Positions 47,990 to 59,969 of a stretch of DNA of 64,000 bases are shown here, one piece after another; the stretch's first letter is position 1; each line of letters begins with the position of its first letter. The translations under genes and the position numbers were made by a program. The notes under the pieces are model-generated. The model made no database searches and was not told the origin of the DNA. It saw only the letters and a program-made list of their open reading frames with translations. This DNA is from Gentiana macrophylla (lineage: Eukaryota > Streptophyta > Magnoliopsida > Gentianales > Gentianaceae), in NCBI GenBank assembly GCA_026214975.1, contig CM047814.1:16205541-16269540 (forward strand). The letters run 5' to 3'.

Positions 47990-49504
47990 TTAGGGATTCA
48001 TGGTACTCCGTACACTACATTTCAGGGGTAACCATACTTCATCTTAAACAGTTAGAAGCACTGAACGCATAAAGCACATAGATTTCTCATTAAAGTCTAT
48101 AACTAACCTTTGTGAGCATACAAAGGCCATAGCAACACCAAACTACCGTATTTTCTCCATTACTCGTGTATAAACATAATACAAAAAATATCCATATAAC
48201 AGAACAACACTTGAAAACAACATTGTTTACGTCATATAGCGACCATAAGACAATTATAAAGATTTCACCCATGCACTTTCCCGAGAGCAGTGCCCGGGAA
48301 TTGGCCTGGTCAAAGCCCCGCACTCGCTTTCTAATCCGAAACTACCCGGCAACACATAATCATGTTTAGTTTTGTGCACTTTAACATAAAAAAGTAACCA
48401 AAACAACTTATAAACATATTCTTTAAACTAAAGAAGTAACATTTTGATAAGAAGAAATCATTACCTTAAAGACAAGTCGAACAACAAGTAACTTCAAATC
48501 TTACGCGAATCTACAAACCTGCAACGAATTTAACATAAATCTTACGAGAATTTAACCCTACCAAGATCGAAGCCAAGAACTTTCTTCAAAAAAAGATTAC
48601 ATTGTACCTTTAACAGAGATTTTGATCCTAAAACAGCTTCTACAACCCGATTTGCTTAAATTTCAGCACACTAATCCAAAACATGAAGCTAGAAAAGTCA
48701 ACTTGGGGTTGACCCATGAATTTGAGGCATCAAAGTCATCAGCTCATTATTGACTAAATAATTTACAAATAATATCAAAACCATTTCCTTGGTGCTCAGA
48801 GTACCTGGATTGCAGATTAACATCTTCAGAACACCATCATTCTTTCCATCCTCCATCTACTTTGCTCTAGCTAGATCTCATTTATTCACGCAGTAATAAC
48901 AATTTCCCACTGCACAAACAAACAGATATAGAAAAAGACCAAACAATGAAATTAACTCGCTCATATACCCTAGAATGTTGTACCATTGGGAAAATATGAT
49001 CTACTCCCAAGCAATGAGCAATCACAAATGTATGCTTCTTTATTGTAACTGATATAAGCCCCTAAGAAATCAATCTGAAACAAATGAATTACCATCATCA
49101 ATAAAAAAAAAGAATAACAGCGACTGAACTTTGAAGATGCAAAATGAGGGAAAAAATCGAATCTTGAAGCAGAGATGCGCACATGATCTTCAACGGGGCC
49201 TTAAAAAATCCTCAACTCAAAAAACAAAACAAAAAAACAAAAATCGTTGCCTTCATGGATCAATGCAGCAGAGTACACATGATAAAAACAAATTGGCAAA
49301 GTACACGGAGCAGTTAGTTGCACTAAATAGAGTCAGTTAGTTGCAAAGAACAGTAACAAACCTTGGCCCAAATTTTTCCCAAGCCGGATATAATCAATAA
49401 TTTGTATGAAAGTTCAGTAAACCTCATATCCAATGTATGTGTGAAAGTGGTGGTGAAATGGTGGAATCCATAAGGGATAACAAATGGTGTTCTCATTAGA
49501 GCGT
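47990..49504. other. Intergenic region left of the Ty3-type element
   Basis: No gene is assigned. A minus-strand stretch near 48260-48345 (IRKRVRGFDQANSRALLSG) is the only part with coding-like character; it has no recognised family. Before the 49510 insertion this DNA was joined to 56184 onward. Confidence 0.35.
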
Positions 49505-49509
49505 ATCAT
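49505..49509. repeat. TSD ATCAT, left
   Basis: Matches 56179-56183. Confidence 0.8.
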
Positions 49510-51620
49510 TGATGAGAGATAAATTTATGATCATTATTATGACATTTTACCCCAATATTGATACCATTTTGAGCATTTATGTATCAAATCAAGTCATAAA
49601 TACTAAGTTTTATCAAAATGTATGAGTAGTAATTGTTATATAAATTATCGTGTTTTTATTATATTTTTATAAGTTTTTTTATAAATTTAATAATCGGATT
49701 GTCGTGTTGAAAATTACTATATTTTATAAAGGTTTTATTTACCGCTAGTATGATAGATCTAAAAATATCATGACTAGAGATCGTAATATTAACTGAAAAG
49801 AGTCGATAAAATTCAACGCAGATTCACTGAACTTTTGTTGTCGATTTACTCGCGGTTCGTTTCTTTGTGTTCGGGTAAAAAAGATAAGATTTATCATGAG
49901 AGGCCGAAGAATGAATGATTAAACGAGAGTTATGCCTGATCGAGTGGATTCGCCAACACCACAAAATAAATATCTTGGATATTTTTCGGGAATATTCAAA
50001 GATATTCCTTGGATATTTATTTGATCACAAAATAAATATCCTTGATATTTTGCTCACCAAACTTGGAGCCCAAGCCCATAAAAATATCCCACGTTACTTA
50101 CCACGAGGTATTTTGAAGGATGGAAGAATATGCCACAAGCTTACAAGTTCAACGGGTCGGTTTTCCTACGCACTTATATAGTAAAATATCTTCAACAAAT
50201 ATGCGACCCAACTTAGAGGCATTTTTAGGGGAAGAGTCCTTGATGAAAGTTGTAGATTTTCAAATAAGCTTTCCAACGCACTTTGAATCACGTCAATCGG
50301 AGGTCTACAACTCAAGTTATGATTTTTATACCAAAACTTGGTTCAAACCCAACTTTGGACTCGGTTCGAACTAAAAAATCCTATAAATACCCCCCATCCT
50401 TAGCATAAAACCTTGCCCCTTCTTGGTCTCTTCCATGGCCAAGATCTCCTCTTCTTCCATCTCCTTTCTCTCTTTTTCTTGTTTTCATTTTGGGCCCATA
50501 TATATATATATATGTCGATGTATGTATATATATATATGCATATGTGTATAAATAAATAGAGTAGTATCGTTGTAATGCTTGGATTTATCGAGGATTGTTG
50601 TCTCGGAAGCCGTTGTTACTTTCACGAGGATTAGGCTCCAATTCAGCAGTTGTAATCGGTAATTTTCTAATGTTATTATGTTTATTATTTCTATCTATTT
50701 ATATACATATATATATTAGTAGTAGTAATATCTAGCCAAGATATGAATCTGAATTAGTTAATCTTTTGGTAAAATGAATGATCGACTCTGGTAATCATGA
50801 TTAAAATCGGTTATAATGAATCTCTTTCTATGTTTGAATTGAAGTAGCTAATTGATTTGAAAGAATTCATAATCTAATTATGAATTGACGCCTCGTAGTT
50901 AGTTTATGAACTCGGTAATAGAAAGACCGGAGGGTAAAATTGGCCGAGTGAAAACGTGACAACGGAATCCGATTTCTAAACCGGGGTAGATTTGTTTGGG
51001 AGAAACAAACTCTTATTGAAATTTATACTCGAGAGATTATCACGTTAAATTCGCTGTTTAATTGACATACCTTAAAATTGGCCGAATGACAAAGCGGGAG
51101 TGACCCATGCTTGAGGATGACATTGGACAGAGGACAAGACATATAACAATTTCATACGCTCGTGTGAGGAGAAATTGCCTAGCTTAGAGAGTATACCGTT
51201 TAGTATAATTGATTGGACCTTGAATAAAGGAAGATCTCATCTCATTTATTTCTACTAAAAGATATTGATTCAAGAAAGTATTCTTGGCTAGATCCAAAAA
51301 TATATATTATATTAGTATTTATTTGTTTTATTTTTTCTGTTTTTCTAACATCTAACTCTAACATTACTAACTAATCTAATCGATCTAACTATCTAACCCC
51401 AGGAAAAGTAAAAGCTGCGACTTAGATCGAGTTAATAATAGCTTCTTGGTGTTTAACCCCACTTAAAAGAATTACCATGTTTTCCCGAGGAATACGACTG
51501 ACTCACCGGACTAGCACTACAATTTGACCCGGTACACTGCGCCGGTTAGGATCTCAGATAGCCTAGGTAATGTCCGTCGCCTTTTACGGCGCCGTTTCAA
51601 GGTTAGGTTTAGGTCTGTCA
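49510..51620 (+). repeat. 5' LTR of the LARD-like element
   Basis: 2111 bp. It contains the TATA box at 50382-50389 and a microsatellite-like TATATG region at 50500-50540, both absent from the other LTR. Confidence 0.85.
50382..50389 (+). promoter_or_regulatory. TATA box of the LARD-like element
   Basis: TATAAATA preceded by a GC-poor region and followed by a C-run; the likely promoter of the element. Confidence 0.55.
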
Positions 51621-51626
51621 AGATTT

Positions 51627-51642
51627 TGGCGCCGTTGCCGGG
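51627..51642 (+). promoter_or_regulatory. Primer-binding site, tRNA-Asp type
   Basis: TGGCGCCGTTGCCGGG, complementary to the 3' end of plant tRNA-Asp, six bases after the LTR end CA. Confidence 0.9.
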
Positions 51643-53734
51643 AAAACGTCGCTAATTTCTTTCTTTGTGTCTAGGGTTACTACTTGTATTAGCTCAAAAT
51701 TCTCGAGGATAAGTCAACACTCTTCTTATCTCATTTCTATTTTCATTTTCCGTTGGTTTCTACCTTCTTTTAGTTACCAATTTTCTTCTTCTACCGATTT
51801 CGAGTTATTTTCTATTGTCGATAGTAGGAAAGTAAACGTGGTCATAACAGCCGAGGATAAGTCAACACTTTTCTCAATTTCATTTTTTTATTTTCTGTTG
51901 GTACTCACGTATTGGAAAGATACCAATTTTTATATATATATATATATATACATCCTTATATATATATATTTCACCTATTGGTAAGATTCCACATAAAAAA
52001 AAAATAATAAAAAAAATAAAAAAATTTTCTCGGTAAATACCGAGTGGATTCGGTAATTATCGAGAGAAAAAATAATAATCAATGTGGTTTTTTTTATCGA
52101 TTTCGTGTTATTTTCTATTCGATATTTTCTATTCCACAAGAATTATCAAATCGAGTTATGAAAACGGCCGAAATCAGTAATGAAACACCATCTGATTCAG
52201 GTTTTATCTATTTCAAGTTATTTTTCTATTTTTCGATAGTTGATGACCGAAGTGGTAAGGCCCCACTCACTCTTATAGGCCTGATTTAAACACTTACGAA
52301 AAGGCGAGTTAAAGTAGAGAAAAACGCGGTCATATCGGTCAGGAAATCGACCAAGTATCATTTTCAAATCGAAATACGAGAATGACTGAAACTAGTGATG
52401 AAACACCGAACGAGGGCTTGATCATGCCCAAGGAATATTAATAAATAAAATAAAAATAGAAATAATCGAATTGGAAAGAAAGTTGGAAGGAACCAAGTTT
52501 GAAAGGGCCAATTCAAACCGAACCTTATCCAGCTCAACCCAAATTCATCTCGGTTCAACCAGATAAGGCAACACCATATCCAATGCATATTTTGAAGAAA
52601 AAGGTGCAGAATGATGAAACACAGTCATTCGAGGAAGCTTTACCATATTCATCTAATGACAAGGGTAAGGAGGTATACATTCTATCCCTATTACAAAGAT
52701 GAAGTTGGATAAAAAGTATGTATGTTTTCTTGACGATTTTAGTAAGGGAGAAGTTTGGGAGTTAATCATGAGAGCGTTGTCTTCAACACTTATAATTCAT
52801 TGAAATATCAATGCATTACACTAGAATCTTGTTCTTGTGTGTACACTTTGTGTTTTTTTTGTGGATTGTACTAAACGCGGTGGATCAAGAAGATGACTTC
52901 AAGAATAATGTGAAAGCTCGCAAACCTAAAGCTCGAAAATCAAAGGAAAAGGTCAAGAATCGTTTGGATTGGTGGGAATTGTCTAACCTCTGTTGGAAAC
53001 CGGTATTAAAGACGGATGCGATGCGTGAGGATGACCCACCACCGATACATTAGAAAATCAAGCACGATAAAGTCGGCTATAGACTATAAATGTAGTCAAT
53101 GACGGGTACTATCCTTCCTTTTTACTCCTTAAGCATTTATTTTTAGTGGATTATGTGCTTAATTGTTACATGCTTTGGTGAGTAATTGTTAGAAGTATCC
53201 CGTTTTGTTTAGTATATTATATTAGTTAATCATTATCATTTTGGTCGAGCAAACGGCGTTAACCTAAAAGCGCTACGGGAGGCAGCCCGTAAAAATGTTA
53301 AATATAATAATTACTCATACTATGGATGATACTTTGGTAATACTTCGGATTGATTTTCATTTTGTTTCACCAAGTCTTAGGATGAATGTTTGAATGACAT
53401 TAAACGGGAACGATTAGGTGGTTATCCGAAAATCCTGATGGATAACAAAGATAACATTCAAATGCATCATTTCTTGGACTTAGGTTGTTAGAACGATTTG
53501 AAATAACCCTTGAGGATCTGGGTATAAAAGACTCAGAGTTAATACTTTCTCACATATTTCATATCATGATCTAGTCTGTTTTAAATTTCAAATAATGTGT
53601 GACATGTATTAGTTCAACTACTGTGGAATATTGTGTGTTTTAAATCAATAAAAGTTTATGTGGTGTGTTTATCTACCCTTTTGCATTACACTGTCACACT
53701 CCACATACTTTTATTTTATTTGCACACACAACGG

Positions 53735-54123
53735 CAGGGCCGGTCCTACGTTTTTTTGGTAAAGCGGAGTCAAAAAAAATTGCTTTATGTACACAAAAAA
53801 AAAATCGACCGAAAATACAATTTTTTTTCATGAAGTAACATTTAGTAACATATAAATTGTTTTATTGGGTTGGATATTTTTTTTAAAGAATCGGGCCTAT
53901 ATATAAATTTTTTTATTGGGTTGGGTATTTTTTTTTTTAAAGATTCGGGCCTATTTGTTATCAAAATCAGGCTTTTAATATATCGATATTTTTATAAATC
54001 GATCGGATTAACTCTATAAAAAAATTTGGATAAGCAAAACATGTACCGATTGGGCCTATCGGGATTCATTGGGCCAAGCCGATCGCTCGCTTTGGCTTGT
54101 GATAGGCCGGCCCGCATACACTG
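53735..54123. mobile_element. hAT-type MITE nested in the LARD-like element
   Basis: The left end CAGGGCCGGTCCTACG and the right end TAGGCCGGCCCG...CACTG are inverted, as in the CAGGGCCGG hAT MITE group. CAACGG occurs directly on both sides (53729-53734 and 54124-54129), a shortened or decayed TSD. 389 bp, no coding. Confidence 0.65.
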
Positions 54124-55274
54124 CAACGGTCATAACTTTGACCCACCCACCCACCCTTTACTATCATCCGAGTATTTGTTTTGACTTGTTTTAGTGCACC
54201 ATTGCTTTCCCAACAACTTATTTACACTCACTTTACATTGAGGACAATGTAAGTTCGTAAGTGGGGAGTGGAGTCGTTGGTCTAGCAATGGAATTAATGT
54301 TTATTTTGTATCAATAAATCCTTTAGTTTTCGATTTTTTCGAGCATTATTTAGTTGATTAAAATAAACTGTATAAGGTATATATTTCATGGATTTGAAGA
54401 TGTAATGATCAATTTGGATGTGTATAACCAACGTGAACCGTAAGTGCATTGTAATTCCAAATATATTTGTGTAACATGAATTCCTTCACGTAAGCCTTTG
54501 ATATTGAAACGAAAATTTTAAACTGTATCCATTCAGTATCCTAGTGGTTATTCTAGATAATAACAGTAACTTAGTACCTAACTTTTGAACGTGTACTGTG
54601 AATATCTGAAGGTTTGAATGTGATAGAAAGGATATAAGTTAAGTTTATGAAAAAAAAAAAGAAGAAGAAATGAACTATATGTTTGTCGGTTGTAGCTACC
54701 AATGATTTGAGTGCAGTAGGGCGTTATCACGAAACATCCTATATCACTATGAGGTTTAAAAGCTCCCGACTGCCTGATGATAGTAGTCCAGCTAGGGTGT
54801 TATCACGAAACGTCCTATTGCTGGGAATGAGGGCATATGCTACACATGTGAAATTAAGTTCATCAAAAGAAAAAATAAAAAATAAAAAATTAAGCGTGGT
54901 TGAAAACTTAGCTATCTTCTGACTATCCCCAGTATAAACTGAATGATATGCTTTAGGGATTATCCTAATAAGTACTCGGAAGAACTTTGTGTGGAACTGT
55001 TACTGCTTATACCTAGGAAAGTCATTAGAAACATCTGAATGGATATTTGTGTGTTTTGCTTGATTTATTCAAGAGAGGATAGTGGAAATTGAAAAGGCTT
55101 GTCACACACACACTCTGTTATACACTTATATTGAGGTTAAAGCCTGGTTGTAATTCTAATGGTTGTATTATCTAGTTGTCCCTTATATCTTATATCTTCA
55201 TGAATTTATCTCTTATTCATTTTGTTTTATCGCTTGTTTTGATCGAGGACGACCAAAAGCTAAGTAGGGGGTTG

Positions 55275-56178
55275 TGATGAGAGATAAATTTATGATCATT
55301 ATTATGACATTTTACCCCAATATTGATACCATTTTGAGCATTTATGTATCAAATCAAGTCATAAATACTAAGTTTTATCAAAATGTATGAGTAGTAATTG
55401 TTATATAAATTATCGTGTTTTTATTATATTTTTATAAGTTATTTTTATAGATTTAATAATCGGACTGTCGTGTTGAAAATTACTATATTTTATAAAGGTT
55501 TTATTTACCGCTAGTATGATAGATCTAAAAATATCATGACTAGAGACTGTAATATTAACCTGAAAAGAGTCAGTAAAATTCAACGCAGTTTACGAACTTT
55601 TGTTGTCAGATTTACTCGCGGTTCGTTTCTTTGTGTTCAGGTAAAAAAAAGATAAGATTTACTGCGGAGACGGAACTGAAGAATGAATGACAAAACGGGA
55701 GTGACCCATGCTTGAGGATGACATTGGACAGAGGACAAGACATATAACAATTTCATACGCTCGTGTGAGGAGAAATTGCCTAGCTTAGGAGTATACCGTT
55801 TCGTATAATTGATTGGACCTTGAATAAAGGAAGATCTGTCTCATTTATTTCTACTAAAAAGATATTGATTCGAGAATATAATTCTTGGCTAGATCCAAAA
55901 ATATATATTATATTAGTATTTATTTGTTTTATTTTCTGTTTTACTAACATCTAACTCTAACATTACTAACTAATCTAACTGATCTAACTATCTAACCCCA
56001 GGAAAAAGTAAAAATTGCGACTTAGATCGAGTTAATAATAGCTTCTTGGTGTTTAACCCCACTTAAAAGAATTACCATGTTTTCCCTGAGGAATACGACC
56101 TGACTCACCAGACTAGAGCTACAATTTGACCCGGTACACTGCCGGTTAGGATCTGTATAGCCTAGAAAAGGTCCGTCA
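55275..56178 (+). repeat. 3' LTR of the LARD-like element, internally deleted
   Basis: 904 bp. It aligns to the first 400 and last 530 bp of the 5' LTR but lacks the segment matching about 49919-51089, plus about 38 bp near its end. Confidence 0.85.
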
Positions 56179-56183
56179 ATCAT

Positions 56184-57990
56184 GCATTTCTTCGAGTTCA
56201 ACAACTCACCAACTTTCAAATCTACAATTCGAAGGCGTAATCACCGGTGTTAAAGGAAATCGATGCTTTGGTGGTCCATTTGAATAATCACAAACATAAA
56301 AATATTGTGGAATATAAAGAATGGAACACATTAGATTTGGAGAAACATCATATCAGAACCTTACTCTTATTTGTCATTTAGAGCATCCTCCATACAAAAG
56401 CCAAGACACTGTCCCGGTAACCCAAAATCAGCAATCTGAATAGGTAGAATAAAACCTAAATAAATGACGGCTAGATCAACAATGGCAACAACAAAAAAAG
56501 GTCATATTATATACAAAACGAAATTTTAAGGTAATTGTTGAAACCGATTATAGGTGTGATGCAAGCAAATTTAAGTAGAAAACTTAAGCAATTGCAGATT
56601 TAAATCAGTAAACAAAATCACCTCGGGGTAAGAAATTCAGGACGGATGCCATTGGTATTGCTGACATCAACATACATCGTCATCCTCCGACTCAAAATCC
56701 ACTCCCTCAACCTCCGGAATCACAGCCCAAATTATGTCTCACGATGCCGCTGATACAAAATTGGTGCTTCCTCATTTCAATGACTTTTGAAAGGGCATTG
56801 AAAGTAAATGTAGATGAGTAGGATGAGAGTGAGAATCCAATAATTTGCAATGGAATTTAGGAGTTGTGGCTTGAGATTTTTTGGGCAGACCGTGGGGAGT
56901 TGTTCATTGCTTTGTGGAAGCAAATCGTGGGAAGAAAGATGGGAAGGGATAAGTTGATAACTGACCGAATGATAAGAGCTTTGGAATCGTGGGGGACATG
57001 GACTTTCATCGTGGGATTCATTTAGCGGAAGCAGGGATGAGAACGGGTCAGATGCGACTAAGGACGGGTCTAAAGCGGGTCAATTGGCTATAAATGGGTT
57101 AATTGACGTTTTTTCCCTCTGCTATATATATATGTAATCAATGTAACACTCTCACACGTGGCTCATATCAGCCATTTGCTGACTCATTGTTTTCTTTCTT
57201 TCATTTGTTTTTCCTTTTATATACACACACATGTTATTTATGGGAATTGAATGGCTGTTTTTTTCACTGGTTGCTATAATTGGAATGCACCCTTCATTGA
57301 TCTGAAGGGTGCAAGCAGGTGTTTGCCTCTATATTTCATCTTGCATTATCATCTTCATCTGTTTCCGTGGCTGTGGTTTTTTTGTGTGTTCTATCAAGGT
57401 GTTGTAGTGTCAAGATGATGTTGGGATGCGAAGCTATGGCTCTGGCTCTATCATTAATCTCAAGGCCTAGCATATACTTTTAGACCTATAGTTTTCCTTT
57501 TCTGGGACTTCCCCCTTGTTCTTTTTGACTAGATCAGTTTTTCCTGCTTTTTATTTTGATGTCCAATCTTTGGAGGGCCATACTCTTTCCCTAGCACCCG
57601 GGTTTTCCCACAATGGGTTTTCCGGACTAGGGTTTTGAGGATGTGAGAGAAGTACATTGATGACATGTATTCTTGGAGGAGGCCGGGAGGGCCCTAACCT
57701 TTGTAACTTTTCCCATCATTAAGTTATAAATGAGTAGAAAAAATACAAGGTTCGAATATCAAAAAAGAAAAAGATATAGACCGGGATCTAAGGAGAAAGA
57801 AAATTGGCGTCATGGATCATGCCATTTTTCATAAGAACTACAATAATTTTATTTAATGTAATATTTTGTAACAGAAATAGTTCTTGTGAATTTATTTTGT
57901 TATATTGGGAATATAGTCTTGTTACTGAAGTCATGGTCAAAGTTTCACAACCCCTCCTAGAATGCCTGAAGTGTACCTAGGGGTCGGGAG
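56184..57990. other. Intergenic region, possible decayed minus-strand exons
   Basis: On the minus strand, 56760-56630 reads as VIPEVEGVDFESEDDD and, after a frame change, VDVSNTNGIRPEFLTP ending in a GT splice-like site; a second open piece follows at about 56435-56370 after an AG. This could be a small gene or a pseudogene of unknown family. The rest shows no gene. Confidence 0.3.
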
Positions 57991-58099
57991 TATGGTATTA
58001 CATATATTCTTGTGATTTTTAAGATATCTCAACAACGAAATTATATGAGAAGTACAGATTAAATAAATCTTAATTCTACATGACTGAGGTATATATAAA

Positions 58100-58424
58100 C
58101 ACATCACTTAGATAACAAATATCGACGGTTCGGTTAAAAGGTTCACGCCATAAAGTGTTCTAGGTGGATAAAGGATGGTTTAATCAATAGACCACATACT
58201 TTGATTAAGTCCACCATGGACTAAACAATTAAATCGTATCACCATAAACGTAATCATATGTTTGACACATACTAAGTTGTATGACAACATATGATACAAC
58301 TAAGGGTTTTCAACAGTGTAGTGTTCATAACACAAATCAAATAATAAGATGAAAAATAAAATTTTCATTTAGTAATTATAAAAAACAATTACCATTAATT
58401 GTATTTTGGACGCTACACCTAACA
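58100..58424 (-). repeat. 3' LTR (part) of a Copia remnant
   Basis: On the minus strand the LTR starts TGTTAGGTGTAGCGTCC at 58424, directly after a PPT-like GGGCAAGTGGAAGAT (58425-58440). Similar to 47469-47989. The low end was not located. Confidence 0.6.
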
Positions 58425-58559
58425 ATCTTCCACTTGCCCGTAATGACAAACAATAATTGTTTTTAGACCACACATAATTCTATTTACAATATTCTCTCAC
58501 TTGCTCTAAAATAGAAGATACATATCTCTCAATTACTATTTTTGAATATGCGTTGACCC

Positions 58560-59000
58560 CTTGTGACTGCGTAGCTTCTTTGCATTAGCTGCATTGTTTT
58601 CGTAGTAAAGTAATATCGACTTATCCAGAAATAAAATTACTTCCAAGTCATCAAGGAACTTCTTGTGCCATACTGCCTCTTAACTGCTTCATAGACTGCT
58701 ATATATGTATTCAACTACCATAGTCCAATCAGCGATAGTGGATTGCTCCAGACTATAGCTCCACCACAAAGAGTAAACATTGAGCCCGAGATTGACCTAA
58801 TTAAGATTGTCCTTATCTGAATGTAAGTTAGAATCAATGTAGCCAACAATATTCAAGTCTGCACTCGAATATACTAGCATATACACACACGTTCGTCGAA
58901 GATACTTGATGAGACACTTCAATGCTATCCAATGCTCAAAGCCTGGATTTACTGAATTTGATTTGAACAATCTAATATAAGTGTGTGTGTGATTACGAAA
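58560..59000 (-). pseudogene. Copia RNase H fragment
   Basis: The minus strand shows NPGFEHWIALKCLIKYLRRT, then MLVYSSADLNIVGYIDSN and DKD, the RT-RNase H joint of Copia; lower down, broken frames resemble QSTIADWTMVVEYI and EAVWHKKFLDDLEV. Everything upstream (RT, integrase, gag) is absent beyond about 59000. It belongs with the 3' LTR at 58100-58424. Confidence 0.8.
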
Positions 59001-59012
59001 AAAAAAATAAAA

Positions 59013-59107
59013 TTTAATATGATTATGTAGACACTTAAATTTGTGTATAAGGAAGAACATTTTTTTAATATGATTATGTAGACACTTAAATTTGTGTATA
59101 AGGAAGA
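59013..59107. repeat. 44-bp direct duplication
   Basis: 59013-59056 and 59064-59107 are identical copies (TTTAATATGATTATG...GGAAGA) separated by 7 bp. Confidence 0.85.
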
Positions 59108-59969
59108 TACTGCTTCCGGATTCTTCCCAAAATATAAGTCAATTTGGACTTTTCATAGAGTTTAAGAAAGTTGGTTAAATTGGTTATGTATCATTAATTT
59201 TAATGAAAAAAAAAATATAAAATAACATTTGATTGCAATTGATGCAATGGTTGTTTAACATTGAAAAGTGGGTGAATATATAATAAATGAGAGGTAAAAA
59301 AAGAAAAATATAATAAATATTTTATCGGTATTCTAAATAAACTTATATTACGATATGTGGGGATGAATGTAGTATCATATGTAGCAAAAACCTAAATAAT
59401 CTGAACGTTACAAAGTCCAATAAACTTAGAATCAGGAAAACATTACTTGACATAATCTCACCCCAACATTGAAACATATTGGTTATGTTTGTCTAGTAAA
59501 TTGTTGGTATTCACTTCACTGCTTTATATATTATTTTATTTATTATAATACGATCTCTGTTTAAAATCAAAATCTCCTCATGTTGTTATGTTTTATTTTA
59601 TTATATAGATTTTTGGCTAAAAGGACATCATATCCATTAAATAATGATAAAAAGATATTGAGTTTTAATTAGGACAAAATGCTTGGTTTTTTCCTAAATT
59701 ACTCTTATTTTACTTCTTTGTAGCCAATTGTGATACATAATATAATATAATAAATAAAAACAGTTCTTTTTAAAGGAAGCAATTATTATTGTAACTGTCA
59801 ATCCATTTTTCGTGATTTTAGGGAAGTATTATCATTACATATTATTGAATTTAAGGGATAATACAATTTTGACAAATGAATTAATCAATCTTTTATGCAA
59901 AAATCCATCTTTTGACAAACAAAAATTACTCCAATGTTGTACGCAAAAATTAATCCACCTATATTTTTT
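59108..59969. other. AT-rich intergenic DNA
   Basis: No gene or repeat recognised beyond simple AT-rich sequence. Confidence 0.4.

Larger units (their letters stand above)
49510..56178 (+). mobile_element. Non-autonomous Ty3-type element (LARD-like)
   Basis: 6669 bp with a TG...CA LTR at each end (49510-51620, 55275-56178) and a 5-bp TSD ATCAT. The primer site TGGCGCCGTTGCCGGG (tRNA-Asp type, used by many plant Ty3 elements) follows the 5' LTR, and a purine-rich tract (AAGTAGGGGGTTG) precedes the 3' LTR. The 3.65-kb interior has no gag, protease, integrase, RT or RNase H. It keeps short non-coding landmarks of Athila/Tat-like elements: GCGCTACGGGAGGCAGCCCG at about 53270-53289 and GAGGACAATGTAAG...GTGGGGAGTGG near 54240-54270. 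It therefore needs proteins from a partner element. Confidence 0.88.

Noticed and set aside
53633..53833. Plus-strand ORF as a gene
   Set aside because: It crosses the left end of a MITE inside a retrotransposon; composition is not coding-like.
47469..58424. LTRs at 47469 and 58100 as the two ends of one element
   Set aside because: The first has its primer site on its low side and the second its PPT on its high side, so each internal region points away from the other.
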